Assembly: GCF_014645795.1 (NCBI RefSeq)
Contig: NZ_BMMK01000024.1
Coordinates: forward strand, 23,415-87,414
Source: Longimycelium tulufanense
GTDB lineage: Bacteria > Actinomycetota > Actinomycetes > Mycobacteriales > Pseudonocardiaceae
Direction: 5' to 3'
DNA length: 64,000 bases
The notes beneath the pieces are model-generated. The model had not been told where the DNA came from and made no database searches. It was given only the letters and a program-made list of their open reading frames with translations. A program made the position numbers and the translations under genes. This document shows, in pieces, positions 1 to 7,536 of this stretch. Position 1 is the first letter of the stretch. The number at the start of each line of letters is the position of its first letter.

Positions 1-107
1 ATGTCCGCGTGCGCCGGCTTGCTCACCCGGACAGCCTAAGCCGCTGCCGGCGGACCTTCCGGGGTCGCCAACCGTGCCCTGGGCCACGCGGATCGGCCGA
101 TCAGGTG

Positions 108-130
108 GTTGCAAGCACATCGCTTGCAAC
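108..130. promoter_or_regulatory. Perfect 9-bp inverted repeat, candidate operator of the XRE gene
   Basis: GTTGCAAGC, a 5-nt spacer, then GCTTGCAAC: a perfect dyad centred at 119, about 60 bp before the first regulator gene. A second palindrome, TGCTAGCA, follows at 131-138. XRE-family repressors usually bind such dyads at their own promoter, so autoregulation is the simplest reading (inference). Confidence 0.55.
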
Positions 131-182
131 TGCTAGCACACGGGCGTAGCGTCGGCTGCGGCGGAGGGAGGTGCCGGGCCGG

Positions 183-638
183 ATGAGACCCGTCGAGCAG
201 GCCGGTAAGGCCGTCGCCGAGCTGGGCCAGAACATCGGTGACTACATCCGGCAGCAGCGTCGCAACGCCCAGATCTCGCTGCGCCAGCTGGCGAGGCTGG
301 CCGGGGTGTCCAACCCCTACCTCAGCCAGATCGAGCGTGGCCTGCGCAGGCCCAGCGCAGAGATCCTGCAGCAGATCGCCAAGGGGCTGCGGATCTCGGC
401 CGAGGCGTTGTACGTGCAGGCCGGAATCCTGGAACAACGTGCCGGCGGACCCGTCGTGGACGCCGTGCTCGCCGACCCGGACCTCACCGAGCGGCAGAAG
501 CAGGTGCTGCTCGACGTCTACCAGTCGTTCCGGCGGGAGAACGCGGCCTCGTCGACCGAGCCGGGCGAACCCACCGGGGCACCGCCATCCGCCGAACCCG
601 CAAGCCCCGCGCGGGGTCGCGCCACCGACGAGGAGTGA
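183..638 (+). CDS. XRE-family helix-turn-helix transcriptional regulator
   Basis: DNA-binding regulator of about 151 residues. The N-terminal half is a Cro/CI-type HTH: LGQNIGDYIRQQRRNAQ, the recognition helix region SNPYLSQIERGLRRPS, then a helix pair through AEALYVQAGIL. The C-terminal 40 residues are Pro/Ala/Glu-rich and probably disordered. It matches the regulator that precedes the HbhA gene in mycobacteria (Rv0474 type). The ATG at 183 has GGAGGGAGG about 11 nt upstream; the in-frame GTG at 171 abuts that sequence and is less likely. It lies 4 bp before the next gene, so the two are probably one transcript. The dyad at 108-130 is a likely target. Family is sure, target genes are not. 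Confidence 0.9.
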   Translation: MRPVEQAGKAVAELGQNIGDYIRQQRRNAQISLRQLARLAGVSNPYLSQIERGLRRPSAEILQQIAKGLRISAEALYVQAGILEQRAGGPVVDAVLADPDLTERQKQVLLDVYQSFRRENAASSTEPGEPTGAPPSAEPASPARGRATDEE

Positions 639-642
639 GACC

Positions 643-1305
643 ATGCCCAACCCCCCCACCGCGGAGGATGCCCGCAAGGCCCGCGACCAGGTCACCGACG
701 TCCTGACCGGCGCCCTGGAACAGGCCCGCACACCGCTGCTGGCCGCGCTCGGTGCCGGCGACCTCGCCGCCGAGGCCGTCACCTCCGCCCTGCAGACACT
801 GCGCAAGCGGCTCACCGAGCAGGCCGAGGCCGCCCGGTCGACCGTGACCGAGCTGCCCGGCGAGCTGGAGGGCCTGCGTGGCCGGCTGGAACCGGCCGAG
901 CTGCGCAAGCTGCTCGACAACTACACCAAGGCCGCCAACGACTTCTATGCGCAGCTGGCCGAACGGGGCGAGCAGACCCTGGAGCGGCTGCGCCCGCAGG
1001 TCGACCGGATCGCCGCGCGCGGCGAGAGTCTCGCGGAGAAGGCCGAGGAGCGCGTGGAGGAGGCGGCCGAGGGGGTCCGCGAGCTCGCCGACGACGTGCT
1101 CGGCAAGGTCACCCGGCGGCCGCGCGAGGCCGCGGAACAGCCCGAGGAGCAGTCCGCGGACCAGGCCGAGCAGCCGGCGGCCGAGCAGAAGGTGACCGGG
1201 GCGGAGAAGGCCACGGGCGAGGAGAAGGCCGCGCACAAGAAGGCGCCGGTGCGCAAGGTGCCGGCCACGCCGCGACGTGGTTCCGCCGGCAAGGCGACCA
1301 CCTGA
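643..1305 (+). CDS. HbhA-like (heparin-binding haemagglutinin type) coiled-coil protein
   Basis: About 220 residues. Residues 1-150 form a long amphipathic alpha-helical region with heptad-like Leu/Ala spacing (for example LRKLLDNYTKAANDFYAQLA), as in the coiled coil of mycobacterial HbhA. The tail is Lys/Ala/Pro-rich (KKAPVRKVPATPRR), comparable to the lysine-rich heparin-binding tail of HbhA, with an acidic Glu/Gln stretch before it. No signal peptide is visible. Order with the XRE gene upstream and a DUF2516 gene downstream reproduces Rv0474-Rv0475-Rv0476. A role in envelope or membrane organisation is inferred; adhesion in this organism is not shown. Confidence 0.8.
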   Translation: MPNPPTAEDARKARDQVTDVLTGALEQARTPLLAALGAGDLAAEAVTSALQTLRKRLTEQAEAARSTVTELPGELEGLRGRLEPAELRKLLDNYTKAANDFYAQLAERGEQTLERLRPQVDRIAARGESLAEKAEERVEEAAEGVRELADDVLGKVTRRPREAAEQPEEQSADQAEQPAAEQKVTGAEKATGEEKAAHKKAPVRKVPATPRRGSAGKATT

Positions 1306-1408
1306 TCCGACGCGTTCCACTGAAACGACCCCGGATCCACCGAGTAGGGTGGCCCCCGTCACACGGGGGTCACCTTCCGGTCCGCCGCACGCCGGTGGTG
1401 GCACCCCG

Positions 1409-1414
1409 TACGCT
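1409..1414 (+). promoter_or_regulatory. -10 element TACGCT, leaderless start of DUF2516 gene
   Basis: TACGCT followed by 7 nt and GTG at 1422. With transcription starting 7 nt after the hexamer, the mRNA would begin at the start codon. Confidence 0.55.
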
Positions 1415-1421
1415 GGGGTGC

Positions 1422-1715
1422 GTGCCGCGCTTGGACATGCTGATCCTCCTGGTCATCCACTGGGCGGCGATCCCGGTGGGTCTCTACGCGTTCGTGCACG
1501 CCCTCATGCAGCGCGCCGACGCGTTCACGGCGGTGGACAAGCTCTCCAAGCCCGCCTGGCTGGGCATCACTGCCGGCGGCACCGCCGCGCTGGTGTTGTT
1601 CAGCCTCGCCAGTGCGGGGGCGATGTTCTGGATCGCCGGCCTGGTGGCCGTGCTGGTCTACATCGTCGACGTGCGGCCCCGAGTGACCGAGGTGCAACGC
1701 GGCCCGCGATGGTGA
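1422..1715 (+). CDS. DUF2516 family membrane protein
   Basis: Small membrane protein of 97 residues with three hydrophobic segments: about 6-27 (LILLVIHWAAIPVGLYAFVH), 46-66 and 68-84, ending in a short charged tail. It matches the DUF2516 family found after the HbhA gene in actinobacteria (Rv0476 type); the function is unknown. The GTG at 1422 is preferred because a TACGCT -10 hexamer sits 7 nt upstream; an in-frame ATG at 1437 would remove five residues. Its stop overlaps the start of the next gene, indicating translational coupling. Confidence 0.8.
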   Translation: MPRLDMLILLVIHWAAIPVGLYAFVHALMQRADAFTAVDKLSKPAWLGITAGGTAALVLFSLASAGAMFWIAGLVAVLVYIVDVRPRVTEVQRGPRW

Positions 1716-2545
1716 GCGGGATGGGGGCAACCACGGGCACCAACGGTGTCGTGGCTCACGGTGACAGCGCTCGTCGGTCGTGGGGTGCCTCGCACGGCAC
1801 CGCGTTCGGTTCCGGTGATCCGGTCACGCTCGTCGTGCCCGGACTCGGTGCGACCTCCGGCGAGTCCCGCATCCCCGCCTCCGGCGTCCCCGGAACCCGG
1901 GTCGTCGTCACGCTCCCCTCCCACGGTGACGCCCCGGACGCTGTGCCGGGTTACTGGACATATCCGCACATGGCGGCAGACGTTCTCGCCATCGCGAATG
2001 AAACGGGCGCAACCCGCGCCATCGGGACATCGTTGGGCGCCGGCGCGCTGACCAGGATCGTTGCCGAGCAGCCGGATCGGTTCGAACGCCTCGGTCTCCT
2101 GCTCCCCGCCGTGTTCGACCGGCCCCGTGCCACGCCCGCGGTGTGGGCGATGGAACGCCTTGCCGAGGCCGTCGCGGAAGTCGAGCGAACCGGGGATCGG
2201 CAGGCACTGCGTGACGTGGTGCTGGCCGAGGTTCCCGAGGGCGCTGCTGTTGGGGATCACATCGAGCAACGCGTGGCCGCTCTGCTGCGGCTGGGTCCTG
2301 CACTGCGGGCATTGCCCGACCAGGTTCCGCTCGCGGGGCTGGGGGATGCCGCCGACATGCTCGCCGAGGCGCGGCTACCGGTGCTGGTCATCGGGGCGAC
2401 CCGGGACCCGCTGCACCCGGAACAGGTGGCGAAGGCGACCGCCGCGGCCCTGCCCGGGGCCCGACTGGAACTGATCGACTCCCCGGCGCCGATGATCACC
2501 CACCGCCGGCACCTGCGCGCGCTGATCACCGACTTCCTGGCATAG
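1709..2545 (+). CDS. alpha/beta hydrolase
   Basis: Alpha/beta-hydrolase fold protein of about 278 residues. The nucleophile elbow is GTSLGAG (Ser near residue 113); VIGATRDPLHP near the C-terminus carries the acidic residue and THRRH the likely catalytic His. An oxyanion-type segment VVPGLGATSGESR lies near residue 43. The substrate is not predictable; esterase or peptidase-like activity is possible. The ATG at 1709 and GTG at 1712 both overlap the stop of the DUF2516 gene (1713-1715), and ATG 1721 is a further option. It is the last gene of the first operon-like run. Confidence 0.8.
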   Translation: MVSGMGATTGTNGVVAHGDSARRSWGASHGTAFGSGDPVTLVVPGLGATSGESRIPASGVPGTRVVVTLPSHGDAPDAVPGYWTYPHMAADVLAIANETGATRAIGTSLGAGALTRIVAEQPDRFERLGLLLPAVFDRPRATPAVWAMERLAEAVAEVERTGDRQALRDVVLAEVPEGAAVGDHIEQRVAALLRLGPALRALPDQVPLAGLGDAADMLAEARLPVLVIGATRDPLHPEQVAKATAAALPGARLELIDSPAPMITHRRHLRALITDFLA

Positions 2546-2558
2546 CCGCGAGGCCGGC

Positions 2559-2674
2559 CCATCCACATCGCCCACAGTTATCCACAGCCCGTGATCATGC
2601 CCTTGACCTGCGACTTTGGTGATCACTACGCTCGACTTGGGCTCGCGAGACCCAGGGCGGGCGGGGGCGTGCCT
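2559..2674 (+). repeat. Dispersed intergenic repeat, copy A, with DnaA-box pair
   Basis: Two 9-mers resembling DnaA boxes (CCATCCACA at 2559 and a perfect TTATCCACA at 2578), starts 19 bp apart, followed after 6 bp by an 82-bp core (2593-2674). By eye the core differs from the 18757-18838 copy at only five positions. It contains the near-palindrome GGGCTCGCGAGACCC. It lies between two co-directional genes. Confidence 0.75.
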
Positions 2675-2791
2675 GGAGTACGAACGTTGCACCTTTCCGG
2701 TCGGCAGGCCGTCGCGGTTGACCGGGATCGGGCCGATCGCAGGGGCTGACCGGCGGTTTTGCCGATCGTGCCAGTGGGGTACGCCCAGCCC

Positions 2792-3346
2792 ATGGCTGCG
2801 CAGAGGAACCTCATCGCGTTCCTGGTCGACCAGGTGGGCATCGAGCAGGTGGAGCTGACCGACCCCTGGCAGGCGGTACAGGACGCCGGCGCCACACCCC
2901 GGCTGCTCGCCACCGTCCCGGACAAGGTGCGGGCCTTCCACCACCTCAACCCGGGCGACGAGTTCGAGGTCGACGTACGGGTCTCCGACGCCGATCCCGT
3001 GGAGTACGGCGGGCTCGTCGTGCCCGGTGGCGTGGCCAACGCGGACAAGCTGCGGATGAACGCCCACGCCGTGCGGTTCGTCCGGTCCTTCGTCGATGCC
3101 GGCAAACCCGTCGCCGTGATCTGCCACGGTGCCTGGGTGCTCGTCGAGGCCGACGTCGTGCGCGGCAAGACCCTGACTTCCTACCCCAGTCTCGCCACCG
3201 ACATCCGCAACGCGGGTGGCGAGTGGGTCGACCGGGAAGTCGTGGTCGGTACGGAGAACGGCTGGACGCTGGTCACCAGCCGGACGCCCAAGGACCTCAA
3301 GGCGTTCGACCGTGAGGCGTTGCGGGCGTTCGGGCTGGGTGACTGA
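2792..3346 (+). CDS. DJ-1/PfpI family (type 1 glutamine amidotransferase-like) protein
   Basis: 184-residue protein of the DJ-1/PfpI superfamily, whose members include deglycases, chaperones and proteases. The nucleophilic elbow is VAVICHGAWVLVEADVVRG (Cys near residue 115) with the partner His next to it; LVVPGGVANADKLR forms the conserved loop. The N-terminus, IAFLVDQVGIEQVELTDPW, is the typical first strand and helix. The ATG at 2792 is chosen because homologues start just before this strand; earlier in-frame starts at 2759 or 2768 would add residues unlike the family. The gene is alone, behind repeat copy A. Stress-response function is inference. Confidence 0.87.
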   Translation: MAAQRNLIAFLVDQVGIEQVELTDPWQAVQDAGATPRLLATVPDKVRAFHHLNPGDEFEVDVRVSDADPVEYGGLVVPGGVANADKLRMNAHAVRFVRSFVDAGKPVAVICHGAWVLVEADVVRGKTLTSYPSLATDIRNAGGEWVDREVVVGTENGWTLVTSRTPKDLKAFDREALRAFGLGD

Positions 3347-3380
3347 CCGGACAGCGGACGGCGACGCGTTCCCGCGCGCC

Positions 3381-3386
3381 TAGGCT
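3381..3386 (+). promoter_or_regulatory. -10 element TAGGCT, leaderless start of YbaK-type gene
   Basis: TAGGCT, 6 nt, then ATG at 3393; no Shine-Dalgarno sequence is possible between them. Confidence 0.55.
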
Positions 3387-3392
3387 CCCCGC

Positions 3393-3950
3393 ATGATGTG
3401 GAGCGTTGCCGGTCAACTCCGTGCCGAGCCCGCAGCCGATCGACTCGACCTGCTGGCTACCCCGGTTGCCGAAGCTCTCCGGGCACTTCCCGAGGCGGAC
3501 GTGGCGCGCTGCGGTGTCGCCGAGATCGACCCGGCGCTCGCCGACACCGCCGCACTCTGCGAACACCTGCGCGTTCCGCTCCATGCGTCGGCGAACTGCG
3601 TTGTGGTGTCCGGGAAGCGAGCTGGCGAGGTGCGTTATGCCGCCTGCGTTGTCCTCGCGACGACCCGGGTCGACGTGAACAACACGGTTCGGCGTCGCCT
3701 GGACGTGCGGAAGGCGTCCTTCGCGCCGATGGACGACGCTGTGGCGCGGACCGGCACGGAGTACGGCGGAATCACCCCGCTCGGGTTGCCGGCGGAATGG
3801 CCGTTGCTCCTCGATCCGGCGGTGGCGGACTCAACAGAGCTGGTGGTGGGAAGCGGGGTGCGGCGGAGCAAGCTGCTGCTCCCCGGGGACCTGCTGGCCA
3901 GGCTCCCGCGCGCCGAAATCCTCGACGGGCTCGGCATTCCCACGACCTGA
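3393..3950 (+). CDS. YbaK/EbsC aminoacyl-tRNA deacylase family protein
   Basis: 185-residue single-domain protein of the YbaK/ProX/EbsC family, which hydrolyses mischarged aminoacyl-tRNAs in trans. Visible landmarks are the central NCVVVSGK strand, the conserved Lys/Arg region VRRRLDVRKASFAP, the GGITPLGLP loop near residue 130, and VGSGVRRSKLLLPGDLL towards the end. The start ATG lies 6 nt after a TAGGCT hexamer. It is monocistronic; the next gene is convergent. Which tRNA it proofreads cannot be told from the sequence. Confidence 0.85.
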   Translation: MMWSVAGQLRAEPAADRLDLLATPVAEALRALPEADVARCGVAEIDPALADTAALCEHLRVPLHASANCVVVSGKRAGEVRYAACVVLATTRVDVNNTVRRRLDVRKASFAPMDDAVARTGTEYGGITPLGLPAEWPLLLDPAVADSTELVVGSGVRRSKLLLPGDLLARLPRAEILDGLGIPTT

Positions 3951-4189
3951 TCTCTCCCACCGGGTCGGGTGAGGCTGAGCCAGGACCCGGTGACCACCGG
4001 CGGGGGCCACGGGCCGCACCCCGCACAGCACGGCCGACAGATCGCGGCCTGCCCCCGCACAGGCGGACCTCCCAGTCCCAAAGCCAGCGGGCTTCGTCCC
4101 CACAGACACGCGGCTGGCTAGCCACCTCGTCCCCTCGTCGTCGCCAGGCCCTGGGAAGACGCCGGTCCTCGCCCCGCACAAGCACACGA

Positions 4190-4232
4190 GGCGGGCGAGG
4201 CCTGCGCTCCTTGCCCGCAGACCTCGCCCGCC
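4190..4232 (-). terminator. Strong hairpin terminator between convergent genes
   Basis: Perfect 11-bp stem GGCGGGCGAGG/CCTCGCCCGCC with an inner 5-bp stem CTGCG/CGCAG and a 9-nt loop, 10 bp beyond the stop codon of the minus-strand gene at 4242. The U-tract is poor, as is common in high-GC genomes. The rest of 3951-4241 shows no gene. Confidence 0.65.
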
Positions 4233-4241
4233 CACTCGTCG

Positions 4242-4808
4242 TTACCAGGCCGTGGGACCGCCGAACCGGATCCAGATCTGCCACGACGCGGCCCGCGCGT
4301 ACTCCGCCGCCGCCCGCAGGGCCAACGTGACCAGCGGATTCCGTGCCAGCGGCGCGGTGAGGTCCTGCACCGCGTCGGCGAGCCGCACGAGTGTGTCGAG
4401 CACCGGGTGGCCGTCCGGGTCGGTCACCGCGACCGCGGCCCGCTCCCGGAGGAGCCGGACCAGCGCGAGATCCTCCCGTAGCCGGGCGACCTCCTCGGCG
4501 TCGAGCACCCGATCCAGCTCGGCGCAGGCGTGCTCGGCCATCTGCGAGCCGAACGCGAACGCATCCAGCTGTTGCTCGCTGGCCTCGGCGTTGTCGTGGA
4601 GCAGGGCGCACACCAGCCCGACGGTGGCCAGCCCCCGGCGCGCGGTCAGGAGCCGGTCCCGCACCACCAGGACCTCGGCCCGCCGCACCGCGGCCGCGGT
4701 TGCGACCACGTACTTGACCAGCGGATCCTCGTCCGCTCCCGGCCGGGTCGGCGCGCCTGCGTCGTGGGTGTCAGGGCTTGCGTAGAGGGTCATGAACTCA
4801 CCGGGCAC
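4242..4808 (-). CDS. Conserved hypothetical protein
   Basis: 188 residues, mostly helical by composition, with no recognised motif. A mobile-looking N-terminus (Thr/Pro/Asp-rich) is followed by Arg/Leu/Ala/Glu-rich helices (for example LREDLALVRLLRERAAVAV). No signal peptide or clear membrane segment is seen. The start is uncertain: GTG at 4808 has AGAGG immediately before it, ATG at 4793 is in frame and five residues shorter. It lies about 90 bp downstream of purU on the same strand. Codon usage fits the neighbours, so it is probably a real gene. Confidence 0.6.
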   Translation of the reverse strand: MPGEFMTLYASPDTHDAGAPTRPGADEDPLVKYVVATAAAVRRAEVLVVRDRLLTARRGLATVGLVCALLHDNAEASEQQLDAFAFGSQMAEHACAELDRVLDAEEVARLREDLALVRLLRERAAVAVTDPDGHPVLDTLVRLADAVQDLTAPLARNPLVTLALRAAAEYARAASWQIWIRFGGPTAW

Positions 4809-4897
4809 CCTCTACTTGTCGGTCATCCGCCAGTGGATCTCAAGGGAAGATCGGCCGCTCTTGCGCCGACCGGCTCCCGACGGACGATCAACGGCGG

Positions 4898-5782
4898 TCA
4901 GTGGAAGACGACCGTGCGGTTACCGTGCACCAGGACACGGTCCTCGAGATGCCAGCGCAACCCGCGCGCCAGCACGACCTTCTCGATGTCACGCCCCTTG
5001 CGCACCATGTCGGGCACCGCGTCGGCGTGGTCCACCCGGATCACGTCCTGCTCGATGATCGGCCCGGCGTCCAGCTCGGCCGTCACGTAGTGGCAGGTCG
5101 CGCCCACCAGCTTCACGCCCCGCGCGTGCGCCTGGTGGTAGGGCCGGGCGCCGACGAACGACGGCAGGAAGCTGTGATGGATGTTGATCGCGCGGCCAGC
5201 CCACTCCTCGCACAGCTCCGTCGGCAGCACCTGCATGAACCGCGCGAGCACCACCGCGTGCGGATCGTGCGCCTCGACGAGCCGCCGGACCTCGCCGAAC
5301 GCGGCGGCCTTCGCGTCCGGATCGGTGCCGGCCCGCGGGAAGGGCACGTGATGGAACGGAATGCCGTGCGCACGGGTGATGTCGGCCAGGTCAGGATGGT
5401 TGCCGATGACGGCGGGCACGTCCACGTCCAGCTCGCCCGAAGCGACCCGGCCGAGCAGGTCGTACAGGCAGTGCCCGGCCCTGGACACCAGGATCATCGC
5501 GCGCTTGCGCTCGGCGGTGTCGGTGACCCGCCAGTCGGTCTGCTCGCCCAACTCCCGCGCCACCTCGGCGAACCGGGCGCGCAGCTCGGCGACGTCGAAC
5601 GGCAGTGAATCGGCGCGCACCTCCTGCCGGGTGAAGAACCAGCCGGTGTCCGGGTCCGCGTGGTAGGCGGCCTCAATGATCCATCCGCCGTGCTCGGCCA
5701 GGAAGTTGGCGATGGCGGCGACGATGCCGGTGCGGTCCGGGCAGCCAAGGGAGATGACGTAACGGCGTTCAGGCGCTGACAC
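4898..5782 (-). CDS. purU: Formyltetrahydrofolate deformylase
   Basis: Cytoplasmic enzyme that hydrolyses 10-formyl-THF to formate and THF, balancing one-carbon pools for purine synthesis. 294 residues, the usual length. The N-terminal ACT domain (about 8-85) begins with YVISLGCPDRTGIVAAI. The C-terminal formyltransferase-like domain shows the signature INIHHSFLPSFVGA (Asn/His catalytic pair) and the catalytic Asp in AELDAGPIIEQD. The GTG start at 5782 lies 7 nt after a GAGAAT -10-like hexamer with no Shine-Dalgarno sequence. It is followed on the same strand by an uncharacterised gene. Confidence 0.96.
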   Translation of the reverse strand: MSAPERRYVISLGCPDRTGIVAAIANFLAEHGGWIIEAAYHADPDTGWFFTRQEVRADSLPFDVAELRARFAEVARELGEQTDWRVTDTAERKRAMILVSRAGHCLYDLLGRVASGELDVDVPAVIGNHPDLADITRAHGIPFHHVPFPRAGTDPDAKAAAFGEVRRLVEAHDPHAVVLARFMQVLPTELCEEWAGRAINIHHSFLPSFVGARPYHQAHARGVKLVGATCHYVTAELDAGPIIEQDVIRVDHADAVPDMVRKGRDIEKVVLARGLRWHLEDRVLVHGNRTVVFH

Positions 5783-5789
5783 GCGAGGG

Positions 5790-5795
5790 ATTCTC
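5790..5795 (-). promoter_or_regulatory. -10-like element GAGAAT before purU
   Basis: On the minus strand GAGAAT, 7 nt, then GTG (start at 5782). It is weaker than the TAnnnT elements of the other leaderless candidates. Confidence 0.35.
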
Positions 5796-5811
5796 GCAGG
5801 TCAGCCAGTGG

Positions 5812-6567
5812 TCACCGGCCGCGGGCCGCGGCCAGCAGCTCAGCGTCGCCACTGACGATGGCGTGGTGTGGCCGGCCCCAGGCCGCCCGGTAGACCGCGT
5901 CCGCGTTGCCGGCCACGGTGGCGTCGGCATCCACCACGTCCACGTGCCGGCTGGTCTGCGGCAACTGCTCCGGCTCCAGCCGGACCAGCCAGGCCCGACC
6001 GATGTCGACCGCGTGGAACAGCACCGTGCCGCGCAGAGTGGACTGTGCCCAGGCGGTGACGTGCGACGGCACGACGTGCAGCAGCACCTCGTCGATTCCG
6101 TCGGCGGCGAACTCCGCCGGGAACGCCAGCTCCGGCACGTCGTTCCCGCCGTGTTCGGCAGCGGCACACGCGTGTTCGACGTCGAGCCGGTGCATGGCGG
6201 CCTCGTGCGCCTGCCGGCGGGACCAGAAGCCGACGGTGGCGGGTGCGACCGGCGAGAACACCCAGGCGGGCGCCGCCGGATCGGCGCCGGCCAGGAAGTC
6301 GAGCATCCGACCGCGGTAGTCGTCCCACCAGTCGAGCAGCTCCGCCCACTCCTCGGGTGGTCGCGGTGCCGGCCTCGGGTTCTCGGGGTCGGCGGCGGAG
6401 AGGTTCTCCAGCACCCAACCGTGCACCCGGGCGATGTGCCGGACCAGCCGGTGCACGGTCCACTCCGGACAGGTGGGCACCGTTGCCCCGGGCCCCACCG
6501 CCACGGCGGCCGCCCGCAACGCCTCGGAATGCTCCCGGATCCGCTCCACGTAGTCGGCGTGCTCCAC
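5812..6567 (-). CDS. Maleylpyruvate isomerase-family mycothiol-dependent enzyme (MDMPI/DinB fold)
   Basis: 251 residues. The N-terminal MDMPI domain begins with the typical VPTCPEWTVHRLVRHIARVH, whose His residues bind the divalent metal in this DinB-like four-helix fold; WSRRQAHEAAMHRLDVEHA carries the second metal/His motif. The C-terminal 90 residues form the MDMPI_C-like domain. Relatives use mycothiol as cofactor, and mshA in this window suggests the cell makes mycothiol. The substrate is unknown. The GTG start is 7 nt downstream of TAGGCT, so the mRNA is probably leaderless. Confidence 0.82.
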   Translation of the reverse strand: MEHADYVERIREHSEALRAAAVAVGPGATVPTCPEWTVHRLVRHIARVHGWVLENLSAADPENPRPAPRPPEEWAELLDWWDDYRGRMLDFLAGADPAAPAWVFSPVAPATVGFWSRRQAHEAAMHRLDVEHACAAAEHGGNDVPELAFPAEFAADGIDEVLLHVVPSHVTAWAQSTLRGTVLFHAVDIGRAWLVRLEPEQLPQTSRHVDVVDADATVAGNADAVYRAAWGRPHHAIVSGDAELLAAARGR

Positions 6568-6574
6568 GAATTCG

Positions 6575-6580
6575 AGCCTA
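6575..6580 (-). promoter_or_regulatory. -10 element TAGGCT, leaderless start of MDMPI-type gene
   Basis: On the minus strand TAGGCT, CGAATTC (7 nt), then the GTG at 6567. Confidence 0.55.
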
Positions 6581-6621
6581 ACGGTGATCTCGGTCGCCCC
6601 GCCGCGCCGCGTTCCCCCGAA

Positions 6622-7536
6622 TCAGGGGGAGGGGGCCGGTCGGGCCGGGGCCACCGCCGACCAGGGCAGGGTCACCTCGCCGAGCCGCCACCGCCGCCAA
6701 CGGTCGAGCACCGGCCACCCCTGATCGGCCAGCAGCCGCACGGTTTCCGCCCAGCGGGCGCGCGGTCCGAACGGGGCGAACGGCGCGGCCTTCGCCCAGC
6801 ACACGTCCAGCTCCGCCAGCAACGCATACACCCGCTCACCCGCAACGTTGCGGTGGATCAGCGACTTGGGGAGCCGTTCCGCCAGATCGGAAGGGGTGTC
6901 GATGGTCGAGGGGCGGCAGGCCATCGTGAAGGTGCGCGGCCCGCCCACATCCAGCGTCACCCAGCAACAGCGCCGGCCGATCTCGTCACAGGTGCCCTCC
7001 ACCAGCAGGCCACCCGGGGCGAGCCGGTCGAGCAACGTCCGCCACGCCGGGGCCGCCTGCTCCTCGGGGTACTGCCGCAGCACGTTGAACGCCCGCACCA
7101 GGACGGGACGTCGCCCCGCCAGCTCGAAACCGCCCCGCCCGAACTCCAGGCGGGGCGGGGCGGCGGCCGGCCGCGCCGCGGCCACCCGCTCCGGGTCGAT
7201 CTCCAGACCCAGCACCCGCACGTCCGCGCGCAGCACCCGCAGCCGCTCGGCCAGCTCGACCGTGGTGACCGGGGACGAGCCGTACCCGAGGTCCACCACG
7301 AGCGGGTCGGCCGCGCCGCGCACCACGTCCGCGACCCACGGCGTACCCACCAGCCACCGGTCGATCCGGCGCAGCCGGTTGGGGTTCGTCGTCCCGCGGG
7401 TGGCGAGCCCGAGCGCGCGGGCACGGCCTGCGGCCAACCGCGGTTTCCGTTTCCGGCGCGAGGTTTGCCCGCAGGACTCCGATGTCCGTCGTACGGTCGG
7501 TTCCGGGTGCCGGGCCGTCAGCTCCTGCCCGCTCAC
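6622..7536 (-). CDS. SAM-dependent methyltransferase-like protein
   Basis: 304 residues with a Rossmann-type SAM-binding core: motif I is VVDLGYGSSPVTTVELAERL near residue 65 and the acidic end of strand 2 is LGLEIDPERV. LLDRLAPGGLLVEGTCDE resembles motif III. The substrate is not recognisable. The GTG start (7534-7536) overlaps the stop of the DUF2505 gene by 4 bp (GTGA), so the two are translationally coupled; longer in-frame starts would lie inside that gene. The N-terminal 35 residues are Arg/Lys/Thr-rich. Confidence 0.78.
   Translation of the reverse strand: MSGQELTARHPEPTVRRTSESCGQTSRRKRKPRLAAGRARALGLATRGTTNPNRLRRIDRWLVGTPWVADVVRGAADPLVVDLGYGSSPVTTVELAERLRVLRADVRVLGLEIDPERVAAARPAAAPPRLEFGRGGFELAGRRPVLVRAFNVLRQYPEEQAAPAWRTLLDRLAPGGLLVEGTCDEIGRRCCWVTLDVGGPRTFTMACRPSTIDTPSDLAERLPKSLIHRNVAGERVYALLAELDVCWAKAAPFAPFGPRARWAETVRLLADQGWPVLDRWRRWRLGEVTLPWSAVAPARPAPSP

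Noticed and set aside
1..39. Twelve-codon frame ending in TAA at the left edge
   Set aside because: Too short to tell whether it is the end of a real upstream gene.
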